Of a DNA stretch of 64,000 nt, positions 24,529 through 33,713 are shown one piece after another; within the stretch, counting starts at the first letter, position 1; the number at the start of each line of letters is the position of its first letter. The notes beneath the pieces are model-generated. The model saw only the letters and a list, made by a program, of their open reading frames with translations. It did not search any database and was not told the origin of the DNA. Source of the DNA: Flavobacterium lacus (lineage in GTDB: Bacteria > Bacteroidota > Bacteroidia > Flavobacteriales > Flavobacteriaceae); NCBI RefSeq assembly GCF_003268815.1, contig NZ_QLSV01000017.1:1-64000 (forward strand), written 5' to 3'. The position numbers and the translations under genes were made by a program.

Positions 24529-25344
24529 ATGACTATTTTTGTTGAAAATCAAAATTTAGTGATTGCTTATACTATTTACAACAATAATTCCAGTTCAGAA
24601 TGGGTAACTTTTGTGCATGGAGCGGGAGGAAGCTCTTCCATTTGGTTCAAACAAATTAGGGAGTTTCAAAAACATTTTAATGTTTTGTTACTGGATTTAA
24701 GGGGTCACGGTGATTCCAAACCCAATTTAAAAAACGGATTCAAACAAAAATATACCTTCAAATCCATCGCTCAAGATGTGTATGAAGTAATCGAGCATTT
24801 AAAAATTGAATCTTCGCATTTTGTGGGAATATCACTCGGAACGATTGTGATTAGACAATTGGCAGAAATGCATCCTACTAAAGTAAAATCCATGATTATG
24901 GGTGGAGCCATTTTAAAAATGAATTTCCGCTCACAAATTCTCATGAAACTCGGAAATATTTTTAAATACGTTTTACCTTATTTAGTGCTCTATCGCTTTT
25001 TTGCTTTTGTGATCATGCCCAAGAAAAATCACAAACAATCGCGATTACTTTTTATCAACGAAGCCAAAAAATTATACCAAAAAGAATTCATCAAATGGTT
25101 TAAATTAACAGCCGAAATAAATCCCGTACTAAAATGGTTTCGTCAAGTCGAAATCAATATTCCAACACTTTATGTGATGGGTGAAGAAGATTACATGTTC
25201 CTGCCTTCCGTTCGTCAAGTAGTGGAAAAACACTATAAAACGGCAGAATTATTTGTGATAGAAAATTGTGGACACGTAGTAAATGTGGAGCAACCACTTC
25301 AGTTCAATTCTGCGGTTATTTCATTCGTTCAGTCTAAAGCATAA
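24529..25344 (+). CDS. Alpha/beta-fold hydrolase
   Basis: 271 residues. The oxyanion-hole region is FVHGAGGSSSIW, followed by LLDLRGHGDSKPN. The nucleophile elbow is VGISLGT with the catalytic Ser, and the catalytic His is in ENCGHVVNVEQP near the C-terminus. The substrate is unknown; the family includes esterases, lactonases and dehalogenases. It is a single gene with a terminator hairpin right after the stop. Confidence 0.88.
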   Translation: MTIFVENQNLVIAYTIYNNNSSSEWVTFVHGAGGSSSIWFKQIREFQKHFNVLLLDLRGHGDSKPNLKNGFKQKYTFKSIAQDVYEVIEHLKIESSHFVGISLGTIVIRQLAEMHPTKVKSMIMGGAILKMNFRSQILMKLGNIFKYVLPYLVLYRFFAFVIMPKKNHKQSRLLFINEAKKLYQKEFIKWFKLTAEINPVLKWFRQVEINIPTLYVMGEEDYMFLPSVRQVVEKHYKTAELFVIENCGHVVNVEQPLQFNSAVISFVQSKA

Positions 25345-25380
25345 AAAAAAGTCAGCGGTCTCAATCACTGACTTTCTTTT
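25345..25380 (+). terminator. Terminator of the alpha/beta hydrolase gene
   Basis: AAAGTCAG and CTGACTTT form a hairpin with a roughly 12-base loop, followed by a short T-rich run. Confidence 0.7.
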
Positions 25381-25508
25381 AACTAACTAACTCTAACCAA
25401 ACAAACCTTAAATTTATACTGCAAATATCGGCAGAAAAAGTAGAACGTTGTGTTAAGCATTTGTTATATATATGTTATTGATTATTAAATTTTTAGATCC
25501 GTCAAAAA

Positions 25509-25540
25509 ACCCATCACCCATCACCATTCACCCATCACCT
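25509..25540. repeat. Heptamer array (CCCATCA) at the DUF4197 stop codon
   Basis: ACC recurs at 25509, 25516, 25523, 25530 and 25537, an exact 7-base period, ending at the stop codon of the minus-strand gene. The same heptamer in reverse complement (GTGATGG) makes the in-gene tract at 61897-61924. Confidence 0.75.
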
Positions 25541-26250
25541 TATTTATTATCCTGCATCGCAAAAACCCGCTTTAATAAATCCGAACTTCTCGCACTCAAA
25601 TTCGTTCGAATCTCTTTTTCTTCCACAGCCACCATTTTAAACACACCTTCCATGGCTTTGTTGGTAGTATAATCTGTTAAATCCGGATTAACTTTTGTAA
25701 CCAACGGAATCGAATTATATTTTGTAATGATGTTGGTCCAAACTTTATCGGCACCCACTTTTGCAAACGAATTTTTAATCACCGGATTAAATTTTGAATA
25801 CAACGCGTTCGAAGTCGTGTTCTGCAAATAGGAAGTGGCCGCTGTCTGATTTCCCATTAAAATAGTCTTTGCATCATTAAACGTCATTTGTTTCACGGCA
25901 TCCACAAAAATCGGAGTCGCTTCTTTCACCGCATCTTCCGCAGCACGGTTCAACACTTTCAAACCTTCATCAGCCAAACTCGATAAACCCATCGCACGTA
26001 GCCTCGAATCCACCATTTTTAACTCATCCGGAAGCAAAATTTTAACCGCCTCATTTTTAAAAAAGCCATCCGTTTTGGTCAGTTTCGACACTTGTTTGTC
26101 AATGCCATTGTTCAACGCTTCCTTCAACCCATTGGCAATATCAGCATTTCCGAGGATTCCACCGGTTTGAGGAAGTTGATTGGCAATTTGTTGCATTTCT
26201 GCACAACTAAAAAAGGTAAAGGCACACAAAAACAAAATCGTTTTTTTCAT
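25540..26250 (-). CDS. DUF4197 domain-containing lipoprotein
   Basis: 236 residues. The signal sequence ends in FTFFSCAEM (lipobox). The DUF4197 domain covers the rest, with LKEALNNGIDKQVSKLTKTD, VKILLPDELKMVDSRLRAMG and a C-terminal MVAVEEKEIRTN followed by LLKRVFAMQ. The family is widespread in Bacteroidetes and proteobacteria, with no established function. It is transcribed alone; downstream is a heptamer array. Confidence 0.88.
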   Translation of the reverse strand: MKKTILFLCAFTFFSCAEMQQIANQLPQTGGILGNADIANGLKEALNNGIDKQVSKLTKTDGFFKNEAVKILLPDELKMVDSRLRAMGLSSLADEGLKVLNRAAEDAVKEATPIFVDAVKQMTFNDAKTILMGNQTAATSYLQNTTSNALYSKFNPVIKNSFAKVGADKVWTNIITKYNSIPLVTKVNPDLTDYTTNKAMEGVFKMVAVEEKEIRTNLSARSSDLLKRVFAMQDNK

Positions 26251-26320
26251 AGTAGAGTAAATTTATATCCCAAAAGTAAGCAAATAGCATGCCTTTTCCA
26301 TCCGCACTAAGTTTTTTTTA

Positions 26321-26464
26321 AGAAGCTATTCCCGCTTTCCGTTCCAAGCTTTTTTGTCTTGTTGTTTTTTTCTAAGGCAAAAAAAGAGCTTCCGTTGGTC
26401 GCTTTTTTTTAGCCAAGAAAAAATACAACAATCCTGCAAAAGGCTTTCCATTGCAATCGGGGCT
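26321..26464 (+). repeat. Dispersed hairpin element, copy 2
   Basis: It begins AGAAGCTATTCCCGCTTTCCG and ends TTGCAATCGGGGCTA. The interior arms TTGTTTTTTTCTAAGGC and GCCAAGAAAAAATACAA are complementary with mismatches. It lies in the gene-free stretch 26251-27150, upstream of icmF, and is followed by heptamer repeats as in the other copies. Confidence 0.75.
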
Positions 26465-26489
26465 AGGGGAGCAGAGTTAAAAAGAAGTT

Positions 26490-26970
26490 TCAGGTTTCAA
26501 GTTTCAGGTTGATGCGTCCATTTTTCAGTTTCATAAACTTTGTGCTTTAATTTCTTTGTGGCAAAAAAAGTCTCAGTGTTCAAATTAATGAAATTGTTAG
26601 CCAAATAAATCCGTTAAAATCGCACATAGCGAAGCTATCAAAATCCGTTAAAATCTGCGTTTAGCTTTAGCTAATCCGTTCAATCCGTGTTCCAATTAAG
26701 AGTTTCCAGAAACTTTGTGCCTTAATTTCTTCGTGGCAAAAAGAAGTTTCAAGTTTCAGGTTTCAAGTTTCAGGTTGATGCGTCCATTTTTCAGTTTCAT
26801 AAACTTTGTGCCTTAATTTCTTTGTGGCAAAAAAAGTCTCAGTGTTCAAATTAATGAAATTGTTAGCCAAATGAATCCGTTAAAATCCCACATAGCGAAG
26901 CTATCAAAATCCGTTAAAATCTGCGTTTAGCTTTAGCTAATCCGTTCAATCCGTGTTCCAATTAAGAGTT
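26490..26970. repeat. Two direct repeats of about 215 bp at 266-bp offset
   Basis: Bases about 26490-26704 recur almost unchanged at about 26756-26970. Each copy opens with the heptamer run TTTCAGG TTTCAAG TTTCAGG, contains CTTTGTG...TTTGTGGCAAA, then AATCCGTTAAAATC motifs and ends CCAATTAAGAGTT. Only a few differences are visible (GCTTTAA/GCCTTAA, AAATAAAT/AAATGAAT, ATCGCAC/ATCCCAC). No reading frame is credible. From 26971 to the icmF promoter there is a further GTGCC...GTGGCAAA motif and a 14-base (two-heptamer) repeat at 27053-27082. Confidence 0.85.
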
Positions 26971-27096
26971 CCCAAAAGCTTCGTGCCTTTCCAACTTCGT
27001 GGCAAAACCGAAACAAATAATCCCTCCAATTTTTAAAATCTGTGTTCAAAATAACCGACAACAGAAAACCGACAACAGAAAACAAAAAAACCGCTA

Positions 27097-27123
27097 TTGT
27101 TTTTTATTAATTCCGTAAATTGC
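27097..27123 (+). promoter_or_regulatory. Possible promoter of icmF
   Basis: TTG at 27097 and TAAATTGC at 27116 resemble the Bacteroidetes promoter pair but with 16-base spacing and one mismatch in the -7 box. They lie just after the heptamer repeat and about 30 bases before the ATG. Confidence 0.35.
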
Positions 27124-27150
27124 ACCCTCAAAAACATCATTTTTTTATCA

Positions 27151-30100
27151 ATGGAACAAGCAACTCCTTATATTCCTAAAAATAAAGTAAGAATTGTAAC
27201 AGCCGCATCCCTTTTCGACGGGCACGATGCTGCTATCAATATTATGCGTCGTATTATTCAATCCACCGGCGTAGAAGTCATTCACCTTGGTCACGACCGA
27301 AGTGTAGAAGAAGTCGTTAACACTGCTATTCAAGAAGATGCCAATGCAATTGCGATGACATCCTACCAAGGTGGTCACAACGAATATTTCAAATACATGC
27401 ACGATTTGCTCAAAGAAAAAGGAGCGGGTCATATCAAAATATTTGGCGGTGGAGGAGGCGTAATCCTTCCCGAAGAAATCAAAGACCTTCATGCTTACGG
27501 AATAACAAGAATTTATTCTCCCGATGACGGCCGTGCGATGGGTTTACAAGGAATGATTAATGATTTAGTGCAGCAATCCGATTACCCCATTGGCGATAAT
27601 TTGAATGGTGAAGCCAATCACTTGGAAGAAAAAAATCCAAGAGCTATCGCAAGAGTGATTTCCGCCGCAGAGAATTTCCCTGATATCGCAAAAGAAACGC
27701 TCGATGCCATTCACAAGAAAAATGAAACCTCCAAAATTCCCGTTCTCGGAATCACCGGAACCGGTGGAGCCGGAAAATCATCATTAGTAGATGAATTAGT
27801 TCGTCGTTTTCTAATCGATTTCCCTGAAAAAACAATCGGATTAATTTCCGTAGATCCATCCAAAAGAAAAACAGGTGGAGCGTTGTTGGGCGACAGAATC
27901 CGGATGAACGCCATCAATAATCCACGCGTTTACATGCGTTCGTTGGCTACACGTCAATCCAATTTAGCGTTATCAAAATATGTTGCTGAAGCCATTCAAG
28001 TGCTCAAAGCAGCAAAATACGACATCATTATCCTCGAAACTTCCGGAATTGGTCAAAGTGATACCGAAATCATTGAACATTCCGATGTTTCGTTATATGT
28101 AATGACTCCCGAATTCGGTGCTGCAACGCAATTAGAAAAAATCGATATGCTTGATTTTGCTGATTTAGTTGCTATCAACAAATTCGATAAAAGAGGTTCA
28201 CTCGATGCTCTTCGCGATGTCAAAAAACAATACCAACGCAACCATAATTTGTGGGATGCCGATTTAGATTCACTTCCCGTTTTCGGAACAATTGCTTCGC
28301 AGTTTAATGATCCGGGAATGAACACACTTTACAAAAAAGTGATGGACAAAATCGTTGAAAAAACCGAAGCTGATTTACAATCTACCTTTGAAATCACACG
28401 TGAAATGAGCGAGAAAATCTTCGTCATTCCGCCACATAGAACCCGCTATCTTTCTGAAATTTCAGAGAATAACCGCAAGTATGACGAAACAGTTCTTTCA
28501 CAAGTAGATGTCGCTCAAAAATTATACGGAATTTATAAAACCATCGAATCGGTTGGTCATATCAATGCTTTAGGGTTAACCAAATTCGGAATCAACGAAG
28601 AACAACTTCAAAACGCTGAATCAACCACCAATAAAGAATTTTTAAGTTTATTGACCAAAGAATTCGACCGAGTAAAAATGAACTTCGACCCATTCAACTG
28701 GGAAATCATTTTAACGTGGGACGAAAAAGTAAATAAATACAAAAACCCGGTTTACAGTTTTAAAGTTCGTGACAAAGTCATTAATATAGATACGCATACC
28801 GAATCCCTTTCGCATTCGCAAATACCAAAAGTGGCGTTGCCAAAATACCAAGCCTGGGGCGATATTTTAAAATGGAATTTACAGGAAAATGTGCCCGGAG
28901 AATTCCCTTTTGCATCAGGACTTTACCCGTTCAAACGAGAAGGCGAAGATCCATCCAGAATGTTTGCCGGAGAAGGCGGACCGGAGCGAACCAACAAACG
29001 TTTTCACTACGTGAGTGCAGGTTTACCCGCCAAACGTTTGTCAACGGCGTTTGACTCGGTGACCTTATACGGAAACGACCCCGATTTGCGTCCGGATATT
29101 TACGGAAAAATTGGTAATGCCGGGGTTTCCATTTGCTGTTTAGACGATGCTAAAAAATTATATTCCGGTTTCGATTTGAGTCATCCGATGACTTCGGTGA
29201 GTATGACCATAAACGGTCCGGCTCCGATGTTGCTTGGCTTTTTTATGAATGCTGCCATCGATCAGAACTGTGAAAAATACATCATCGAAAATAATTTACA
29301 AGTTGAGGTTGAAGAAAAAATCAACGAAATTTATAAGAAAAAAGGATTCGAAATACCAAGATATAATGGCGAACTTCCGGAAGGAAATAACGGTTTAGGC
29401 TTGATGTTATTAGGCGTAACCGGAGACCAAGTGTTGCCGCAAGACGTGTACCAAGACATCAAAATTAAAACCTTAGCACAAGTTCGCGGAACCGTTCAAG
29501 CCGACATTTTAAAAGAAGATCAGGCACAAAACACCTGTATTTTCTCCACCGAATTCGCTCTTCGATTGATGGGCGACGTGCAGGAATATTTCATTCAAAA
29601 GAATGTGCGTAATTTCTATTCGGTTTCCATTTCGGGTTATCACATTGCAGAAGCAGGAGCAAACCCCATCACGCAATTAGCGTTCACGTTGTCGAATGGT
29701 TTCACTTATGTGGAATATTATTTGAGTCGTGGCATGAACATCAACGATTTCGGACCGAATTTATCCTTCTTTTTCTCCAACGGAATCGATCCGGAATATG
29801 CCGTGATTGGCCGTGTGGCGAGAAAAATTTGGGCAAAAGCCTTAAAAAATAAATACGGAGCAAACGAAAGAGCTCAGATGCTGAAATACCATATTCAAAC
29901 GTCCGGACGTTCGTTGCATGCACAGGAAATTGATTTTAATGACATCCGAACCACGTTGCAAGCCTTGTATGCCATTTACGACAACTGTAACTCGTTGCAC
30001 ACAAATGCGTATGACGAAGCCATTACCACACCAACCGAAGAATCCGTTCGTCGTGCAATGGCAATCCAATTGATTATCAACAAAGAATTAGGTTTAGCCA

Positions 30101-30585
30101 AAAACGAAAACCCAATTCAAGGTTCGTTCATCATTGAAGAATTAACCGATTTAGTGGAAGATGCCGTCTTACAAGAATTCGACCGAATCACTGAACGTGG
30201 TGGCGTTTTAGGTGCAATGGAAACAATGTACCAACGTTCCAAAATTCAAGAAGAATCGTTGTATTATGAAACCTTAAAACACAATGGCGATTTCCCAATC
30301 ATTGGGGTAAATACGTTTTTAAGTTCAAAAGGTTCGCCAACAGTAGTGCCAAGAGAAGTAATTCGTGCCACCGAAGACGAAAAACAATTTCAAATTAAAA
30401 CCTTAGAAACTTTACATCAATTGCACGAGCAAAAAGTGAACGAACAACTAAATGGTTTACAAGAAGCCGCCATTAAAAACCAAAACATTTTTGAACGGTT
30501 GATGGAAGCCACCAAATATTGCTCGTTAGGTCAAATTACGAGTGCGTTGTTTGAAGTGGGAGGGCAGTATAGGAGGAATATGTAG
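27151..30585 (+). CDS. icmF: Fused isobutyryl-CoA mutase with G-protein chaperone domain
   Basis: 1144 residues from the ATG at 27151. Order: B12-binding domain ([11 protein letters not shown], about residues 20-30), MeaI-type G domain (P-loop [12 protein letters not shown] near 202, NKFD near 342), then the CoA mutase TIM barrel from about 560. Aligning remembered mutase sequences, Phe605 (RMFAGEGG) sits where methylmalonyl-CoA mutase has Tyr and Gln793 (DQAQNT) where it has Arg; this Phe/Gln pair marks isobutyryl/n-butyryl-CoA mutases. [13 protein letters not shown] holds the active-site His. It interconverts isobutyryl-CoA and n-butyryl-CoA with adenosylcobalamin. Single gene with a terminator. 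Confidence 0.95.
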   Translation: MEQATPYIPKNKVRIVTAASLFDGHDAAINIMRRIIQSTGVEVIHLGHDRSVEEVVNTAIQEDANAIAMTSYQGGHNEYFKYMHDLLKEKGAGHIKIFGGGGGVILPEEIKDLHAYGITRIYSPDDGRAMGLQGMINDLVQQSDYPIGDNLNGEANHLEEKNPRAIARVISAAENFPDIAKETLDAIHKKNETSKIPVLGITGTGGAGKSSLVDELVRRFLIDFPEKTIGLISVDPSKRKTGGALLGDRIRMNAINNPRVYMRSLATRQSNLALSKYVAEAIQVLKAAKYDIIILETSGIGQSDTEIIEHSDVSLYVMTPEFGAATQLEKIDMLDFADLVAINKFDKRGSLDALRDVKKQYQRNHNLWDADLDSLPVFGTIASQFNDPGMNTLYKKVMDKIVEKTEADLQSTFEITREMSEKIFVIPPHRTRYLSEISENNRKYDETVLSQVDVAQKLYGIYKTIESVGHINALGLTKFGINEEQLQNAESTTNKEFLSLLTKEFDRVKMNFDPFNWEIILTWDEKVNKYKNPVYSFKVRDKVINIDTHTESLSHSQIPKVALPKYQAWGDILKWNLQENVPGEFPFASGLYPFKREGEDPSRMFAGEGGPERTNKRFHYVSAGLPAKRLSTAFDSVTLYGNDPDLRPDIYGKIGNAGVSICCLDDAKKLYSGFDLSHPMTSVSMTINGPAPMLLGFFMNAAIDQNCEKYIIENNLQVEVEEKINEIYKKKGFEIPRYNGELPEGNNGLGLMLLGVTGDQVLPQDVYQDIKIKTLAQVRGTVQADILKEDQAQNTCIFSTEFALRLMGDVQEYFIQKNVRNFYSVSISGYHIAEAGANPITQLAFTLSNGFTYVEYYLSRGMNINDFGPNLSFFFSNGIDPEYAVIGRVARKIWAKALKNKYGANERAQMLKYHIQTSGRSLHAQEIDFNDIRTTLQALYAIYDNCNSLHTNAYDEAITTPTEESVRRAMAIQLIINKELGLAKNENPIQGSFIIEELTDLVEDAVLQEFDRITERGGVLGAMETMYQRSKIQEESLYYETLKHNGDFPIIGVNTFLSSKGSPTVVPREVIRATEDEKQFQIKTLETLHQLHEQKVNEQLNGLQEAAIKNQNIFERLMEATKYCSLGQITSALFEVGGQYRRNM

Positions 30586-30603
30586 TTTAACTTTATATGA
30601 TTT

Positions 30604-30633
30604 AAAAGGACGACGGGAGTTGTCCTTTTTTTT
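30604..30633 (+). terminator. Terminator of icmF
   Basis: AAAAGGAC and GTCCTTTT pair around a 10-base loop, followed by a T-run, about 20 bases after the icmF stop. Confidence 0.8.
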
Positions 30634-30652
30634 GTTTGTGCTAATACGAGGC

Positions 30653-30727
30653 TGTGTCATTTCGACGATAGGAGAAATCACATAACGTGAACAAATTATG
30701 TGATTTCTCCTGCGTCGAAATGACACA
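30653..30727. repeat. 75-bp perfect-arm hairpin repeat between convergent genes
   Basis: TGTGTCATTTCGACG pairs with CGTCGAAATGACACA, and inside it GGAGAAATCACATAA pairs with TTATGTGATTTCTCC, with only a 3/2-base internal bulge and a 10-base loop. It lies between icmF and a convergent beta-barrel gene. I recall similar GTCATTTCGACG hairpins as dispersed repeats in flavobacteria, but this is the only copy here. Confidence 0.85.
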
Positions 30728-30734
30728 ATAGGTA

Positions 30735-31418
30735 TTAGATAGGTAATTTCCAATTCAACATCAGTTTAATTGTATTTGTTTTTAATTCAGTAAAACCTTC
30801 GGTAAAAAAAGTTTGATTTTTAGTAATATTAGCAAGACCTATTTCATTTCTTAAATCAATAGTAATTTGATGATTACTCAGGTTAAATTGATAACCAAGT
30901 GCAATTAAAAGCCCATAATCGCTATTTTGAATAATATTGTTGATTGGAAAAGGATTAATCATTTCACTTGTCTGATTAACCTTAGTTTCACTTTTTACAT
31001 CTAATAAATAATTATAAAATCCTCCGGCATTTATATTTAGTCTGTTGTTTTTTCCAAAATAATATCTTGCAAAGACCGGTATACTAATATAATTGAACTT
31101 TATTCTATTTTTTGCAGTAAATTCAGATGGATTTCCAAAATCATCGGGTATTCCAAATCTTTCAGACTCCATTATTTTATTATCATAATTTACATTCGAT
31201 AATAGTGAGATTTTTTCACTGACTTTAATTTCAAATGATATTCCAACAGAATAACTTAATTTTCCATCATATTTATCAAAGAACTCCTCTTGTTTTAAAT
31301 CAAGTAGATTTGTGCCTATATTTAAGCCAAATTTTACATTATCGCTAACGAAACTTTGTGCGAAGCTTTGATAAGATATAAAGGTAAAAAATAAAAAACT
31401 AATTATGATTTTTTTCAT
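30735..31418 (-). CDS. Outer membrane beta-barrel protein (PorT-like)
   Basis: 227 residues. A signal peptide (MKKIIISFLFFTFISYQSFAQ) precedes amphipathic strands such as FGLNIGTNLLDLKQ, YISIPVFARYYFG and LLIALGYQFNLS; the last strand is IKLMLNWKLPI. Expected location: outer membrane. It is a second, diverged member of the family also seen at 16367-17008. It is transcribed towards icmF, with the hairpin repeat between the two stops. Confidence 0.82.
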   Translation of the reverse strand: MKKIIISFLFFTFISYQSFAQSFVSDNVKFGLNIGTNLLDLKQEEFFDKYDGKLSYSVGISFEIKVSEKISLLSNVNYDNKIMESERFGIPDDFGNPSEFTAKNRIKFNYISIPVFARYYFGKNNRLNINAGGFYNYLLDVKSETKVNQTSEMINPFPINNIIQNSDYGLLIALGYQFNLSNHQITIDLRNEIGLANITKNQTFFTEGFTELKTNTIKLMLNWKLPI

Positions 31419-31671
31419 ATTTTAAAGTTTAGTACCGGTTTGTGACTTTGCTTTTCGTAGGGCATAACAGCGTGATTAAAAATTAAGTAGACTTCGTTTT
31501 GCTTGGATTATTATTCGCTTCGAAGTCAGAGACATTCGAAGAGCAGCGTGTTATAATACTGCTATTAATGACTTTTATTCAGACTTCGTGGAGTTGTTGT
31601 AATTACTTCAACCACACGAAAGGATTCGTGCCGCAGCGGCTGAGAATGCAAACCAATGCAAATTCACATTA
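31419..31671. other. Intergenic region with imperfect inverted repeats
   Basis: 253 bases without a credible gene. It contains GCATAACAGCGTG near 31462 and AGCAGCGTGTTATAA near 31540, an imperfect inverted pair, with GACTTCG and CGAAGTC between them. The pattern is weakly reminiscent of integron attC sites, but the core heptamers do not match. Confidence 0.35.
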
Positions 31672-31893
31672 CTAATTATTAATCTCTTTTTCTTTGCGTA
31701 AACTATTCTTTAAACCGATTAAGCCACAAACCATAAGTACAAATAAAGCTCCACAAATAATATAATTATTCATTCCATATTTATCGAAATCAGTTTTTTG
31801 AGTGTACGAGATTAATATAATAATAGGACCAACAATAAGCATTATTGCAGCATTTTTCTGTGATTTTATTTTTCTGCTTTTTTCGTTATTCAT
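31672..31893 (-). CDS. Small two-helix membrane protein, hypothetical
   Basis: 73 residues. A basic N-terminus (MNNEKSRKIKSQKNAA) is followed by hydrophobic helices at about 16-28 and 42-60 (IICGALFVLMVCGLIGL) and a charged tail. No family recognised. It is isolated between two long intergenic stretches. Confidence 0.55.
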   Translation of the reverse strand: MNNEKSRKIKSQKNAAIMLIVGPIIILISYTQKTDFDKYGMNNYIICGALFVLMVCGLIGLKNSLRKEKEINN

Positions 31894-32084
31894 TTTGTAG
31901 TTCTTAAGTTTTGATTGATTTTAAATTGGAGCTAACTTTCATGTAATCAATAATTAATCATTTTATCAACATTTATAATTTTAGAGGTATCGCTATGCTT
32001 AATTTAATTACGTTTTATTTTTTTACTAAAATACTAAAAATTTTCTCACTTTACTATTTCCTTATAAAATTAGCAAAACCAAAA

Positions 32085-32254
32085 CCCTTTTACCAAGTCA
32101 TAAAACTCAATAAAGGGGTTATATATAAAAAGTAAGAACGTTCACCAATCAACCTACACAAACAAATTCGCATTCGGTTCTTTAATCGAATTAACCATTA
32201 TAATTATCGGTTCCGAAGAAAAAAACACTAAAAGCTCTGCATTAAAAAATTTCA
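32085..32254 (-). pseudogene. Decayed copy of the 3' end of the adjacent alpha/beta hydrolase gene
   Basis: Bases about 32085-32254 repeat 32646-32815 at an offset of 561 bases, covering the downstream flank (AAAGGGGTTATATATAAAAA) and the last roughly 30 codons of the hydrolase. The copy still reads NAELLVFFSSEPIIIMVNSI ahead of KEPNANLFV and the same stop position (32154), with a few amino-acid changes. The rest of the gene is missing. It is a partial tandem duplication; the residual 37-residue frame opening at 32267 is probably not functional. Between the copies are the 10/11-base arrays and otherwise AT-rich DNA with nothing recognisable (31894-32714). Confidence 0.85.
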
Positions 32255-32366
32255 TAGGTCCAGTCATTTTTTAAAATGAAAAACAATTGTATAGTAAGTT
32301 TAGGATTAAAAATTATAGTTGTCTAACTATAATAGGATTTATTTATTAATCTGTATAGTTATTTTA

Positions 32367-32460
32367 GGACGAGTCAGGACGAGTCAAGGACGGGTCAACT
32401 GTATAGATACAGTATTGATACAGTATGGATAAAGTATGGATAGTGTATGAATAAAGCATC
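32367..32460. repeat. Arrays of about 10-base and exact 11-base period
   Basis: GGACGAGTCA starts at 32367 and 32377, and GGACGGGTCA at 32388. Immediately after, five 11-base units follow from 32406: GATACAGTATT, GATACAGTATG, GATAAAGTATG, GATAGTGTATG and AATAAAGCATC. The drift is gradual from unit to unit, as in the heptamer arrays. Confidence 0.8.
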
Positions 32461-32714
32461 AATCGTGACAGATTTTCTAGATCCTCAATTGCCCTTCAAC
32501 TAAAGTCTTCTTAAATTACACTCTAGGCTTTGATTCATTTAAGTAATCGCTAAATAAAAGAATAGGGCAAAGAAACCCTTAGTCACTCTTTATTTAGGTT
32601 ATCTCAACGTAAGCTGAATGCTCTGTGCAAAGATGAAAGTAACAACCCCTTCACTAAGCTATAAAACTTAATAAAGGGGTTATATATAAAAAGTAAGAAC
32701 GTTAACCAATCAAC

Positions 32715-33587
32715 CTACACAAACAAATTCGCATTCGGCTCTTTGATCGAATTCACCATCGTGATAATCGGTTCCGAAGACAAAAACTCTAAAAGCTCTG
32801 CGTTAAATAGTTCCGGTTGCTCCATATTGGATAAATGTCCGGCATTATTAATCACTTTCAACGTCGAGTCTTTAATGTGTTTATTCATAAATTCGGATTG
32901 TTCCAAAGGGGTCACTTCATCTTCACGGCCACAAATAATCAACGTAGGAACAGCAATTTTTTCCAAAGAGGAACGCGTTTCCGTTCGGGTTGCCAACGCT
33001 TTCAAACCGGCTGTTATGACTTCCGGTGTATTGGCCAAAATATCGGCATTTATTTTTCCTACTAATTGTTTTTTCGTCGAATAAGTGTCATCAGCAAAAA
33101 GCGAGTCCAAAAACGTAGCCGAGAATTTCGACGTTCCGTTTTTCTCAATTTCTTCAATTGTTTTATACCGTTTTGCTTTTTGTTCCAAAGTGTCGGCAAC
33201 ACAGTTTGTATCACATAAAATTAGTGCTGCAAAACGTTCCGGAAAGCGTGTAATCGCATTTAATGCCACAAATCCGCCCATTGAAAGTCCGCAAATAATC
33301 ACTTGTCGCAATTTCAACGCATTCAAAAAACCAATCAAATCATCTGCCAATACATCCATACTTAATTCCGAACCATCATTTGACGACTGTCCGAAACTTC
33401 TAAAATCTAACGAGATAAAACGATGCGTATCCTTAAAGGTTGCCAATTGGTTATCCCACATCGACTTATTAAATGGAAAACCGTGTAAAAAAACAACCGG
33501 AATTTTTCCAATTCCCACATCGTTATAGGATAATTTGATGTTATTGACTTCGATTGTGCTATTGATATTTGAATTAGACTTTTCCAT
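32715..33587 (-). CDS. Alpha/beta-fold hydrolase (3-oxoadipate enol-lactonase-like)
   Basis: 290 residues from the ATG at 33587; an upstream in-frame ATG at 33614 is possible but adds only VIILNTFV. The oxyanion region is FLHGFPFNKSMWDNQ, then LDFRSFGQS. The nucleophile is in CGLSMGGFVA, Asp in CGREDEVTP, and the catalytic His in NNAGHLSNMEQP. It is a cytoplasmic serine hydrolase of unknown substrate. Its 3' end and downstream flank have been duplicated 561 bases away. Confidence 0.88.
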   Translation of the reverse strand: MEKSNSNINSTIEVNNIKLSYNDVGIGKIPVVFLHGFPFNKSMWDNQLATFKDTHRFISLDFRSFGQSSNDGSELSMDVLADDLIGFLNALKLRQVIICGLSMGGFVALNAITRFPERFAALILCDTNCVADTLEQKAKRYKTIEEIEKNGTSKFSATFLDSLFADDTYSTKKQLVGKINADILANTPEVITAGLKALATRTETRSSLEKIAVPTLIICGREDEVTPLEQSEFMNKHIKDSTLKVINNAGHLSNMEQPELFNAELLEFLSSEPIITMVNSIKEPNANLFV

Positions 33588-33690
33588 AACAAATGTGTTT
33601 AAAATTATAACCATAAAGGTCGATTAAATTTTAACTTTTGCGTTATAAGATTAAGTGATATCATTACATAATTTACACCATCAGAATGCC

Positions 33691-33698
33691 TATTTTTG
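33691..33698 (+). promoter_or_regulatory. -7 promoter element for the YdjM-like gene
   Basis: TATTTTTG matches TAnnTTTG and lies 15 bases before the ATG at 33714. It makes the upstream GTG start at 33696 impossible for this transcript. Confidence 0.5.
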
Positions 33699-33713
33699 TG
33701 TAAACTTTTTTAC

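Noticed and set aside
27097..27150. N-terminal extension of IcmF from an upstream start
   Set aside because: It covers the likely promoter and the residues are unlike the family start, which begins at the ATG at 27151.
31462..31560. Possible integron attC site (GCATAAC ... GTTATAA, imperfect inverted pair)
   Set aside because: The terminal heptamers do not match RYYYAAC/GTTRRRY, no integrase is present and there is no cassette array.
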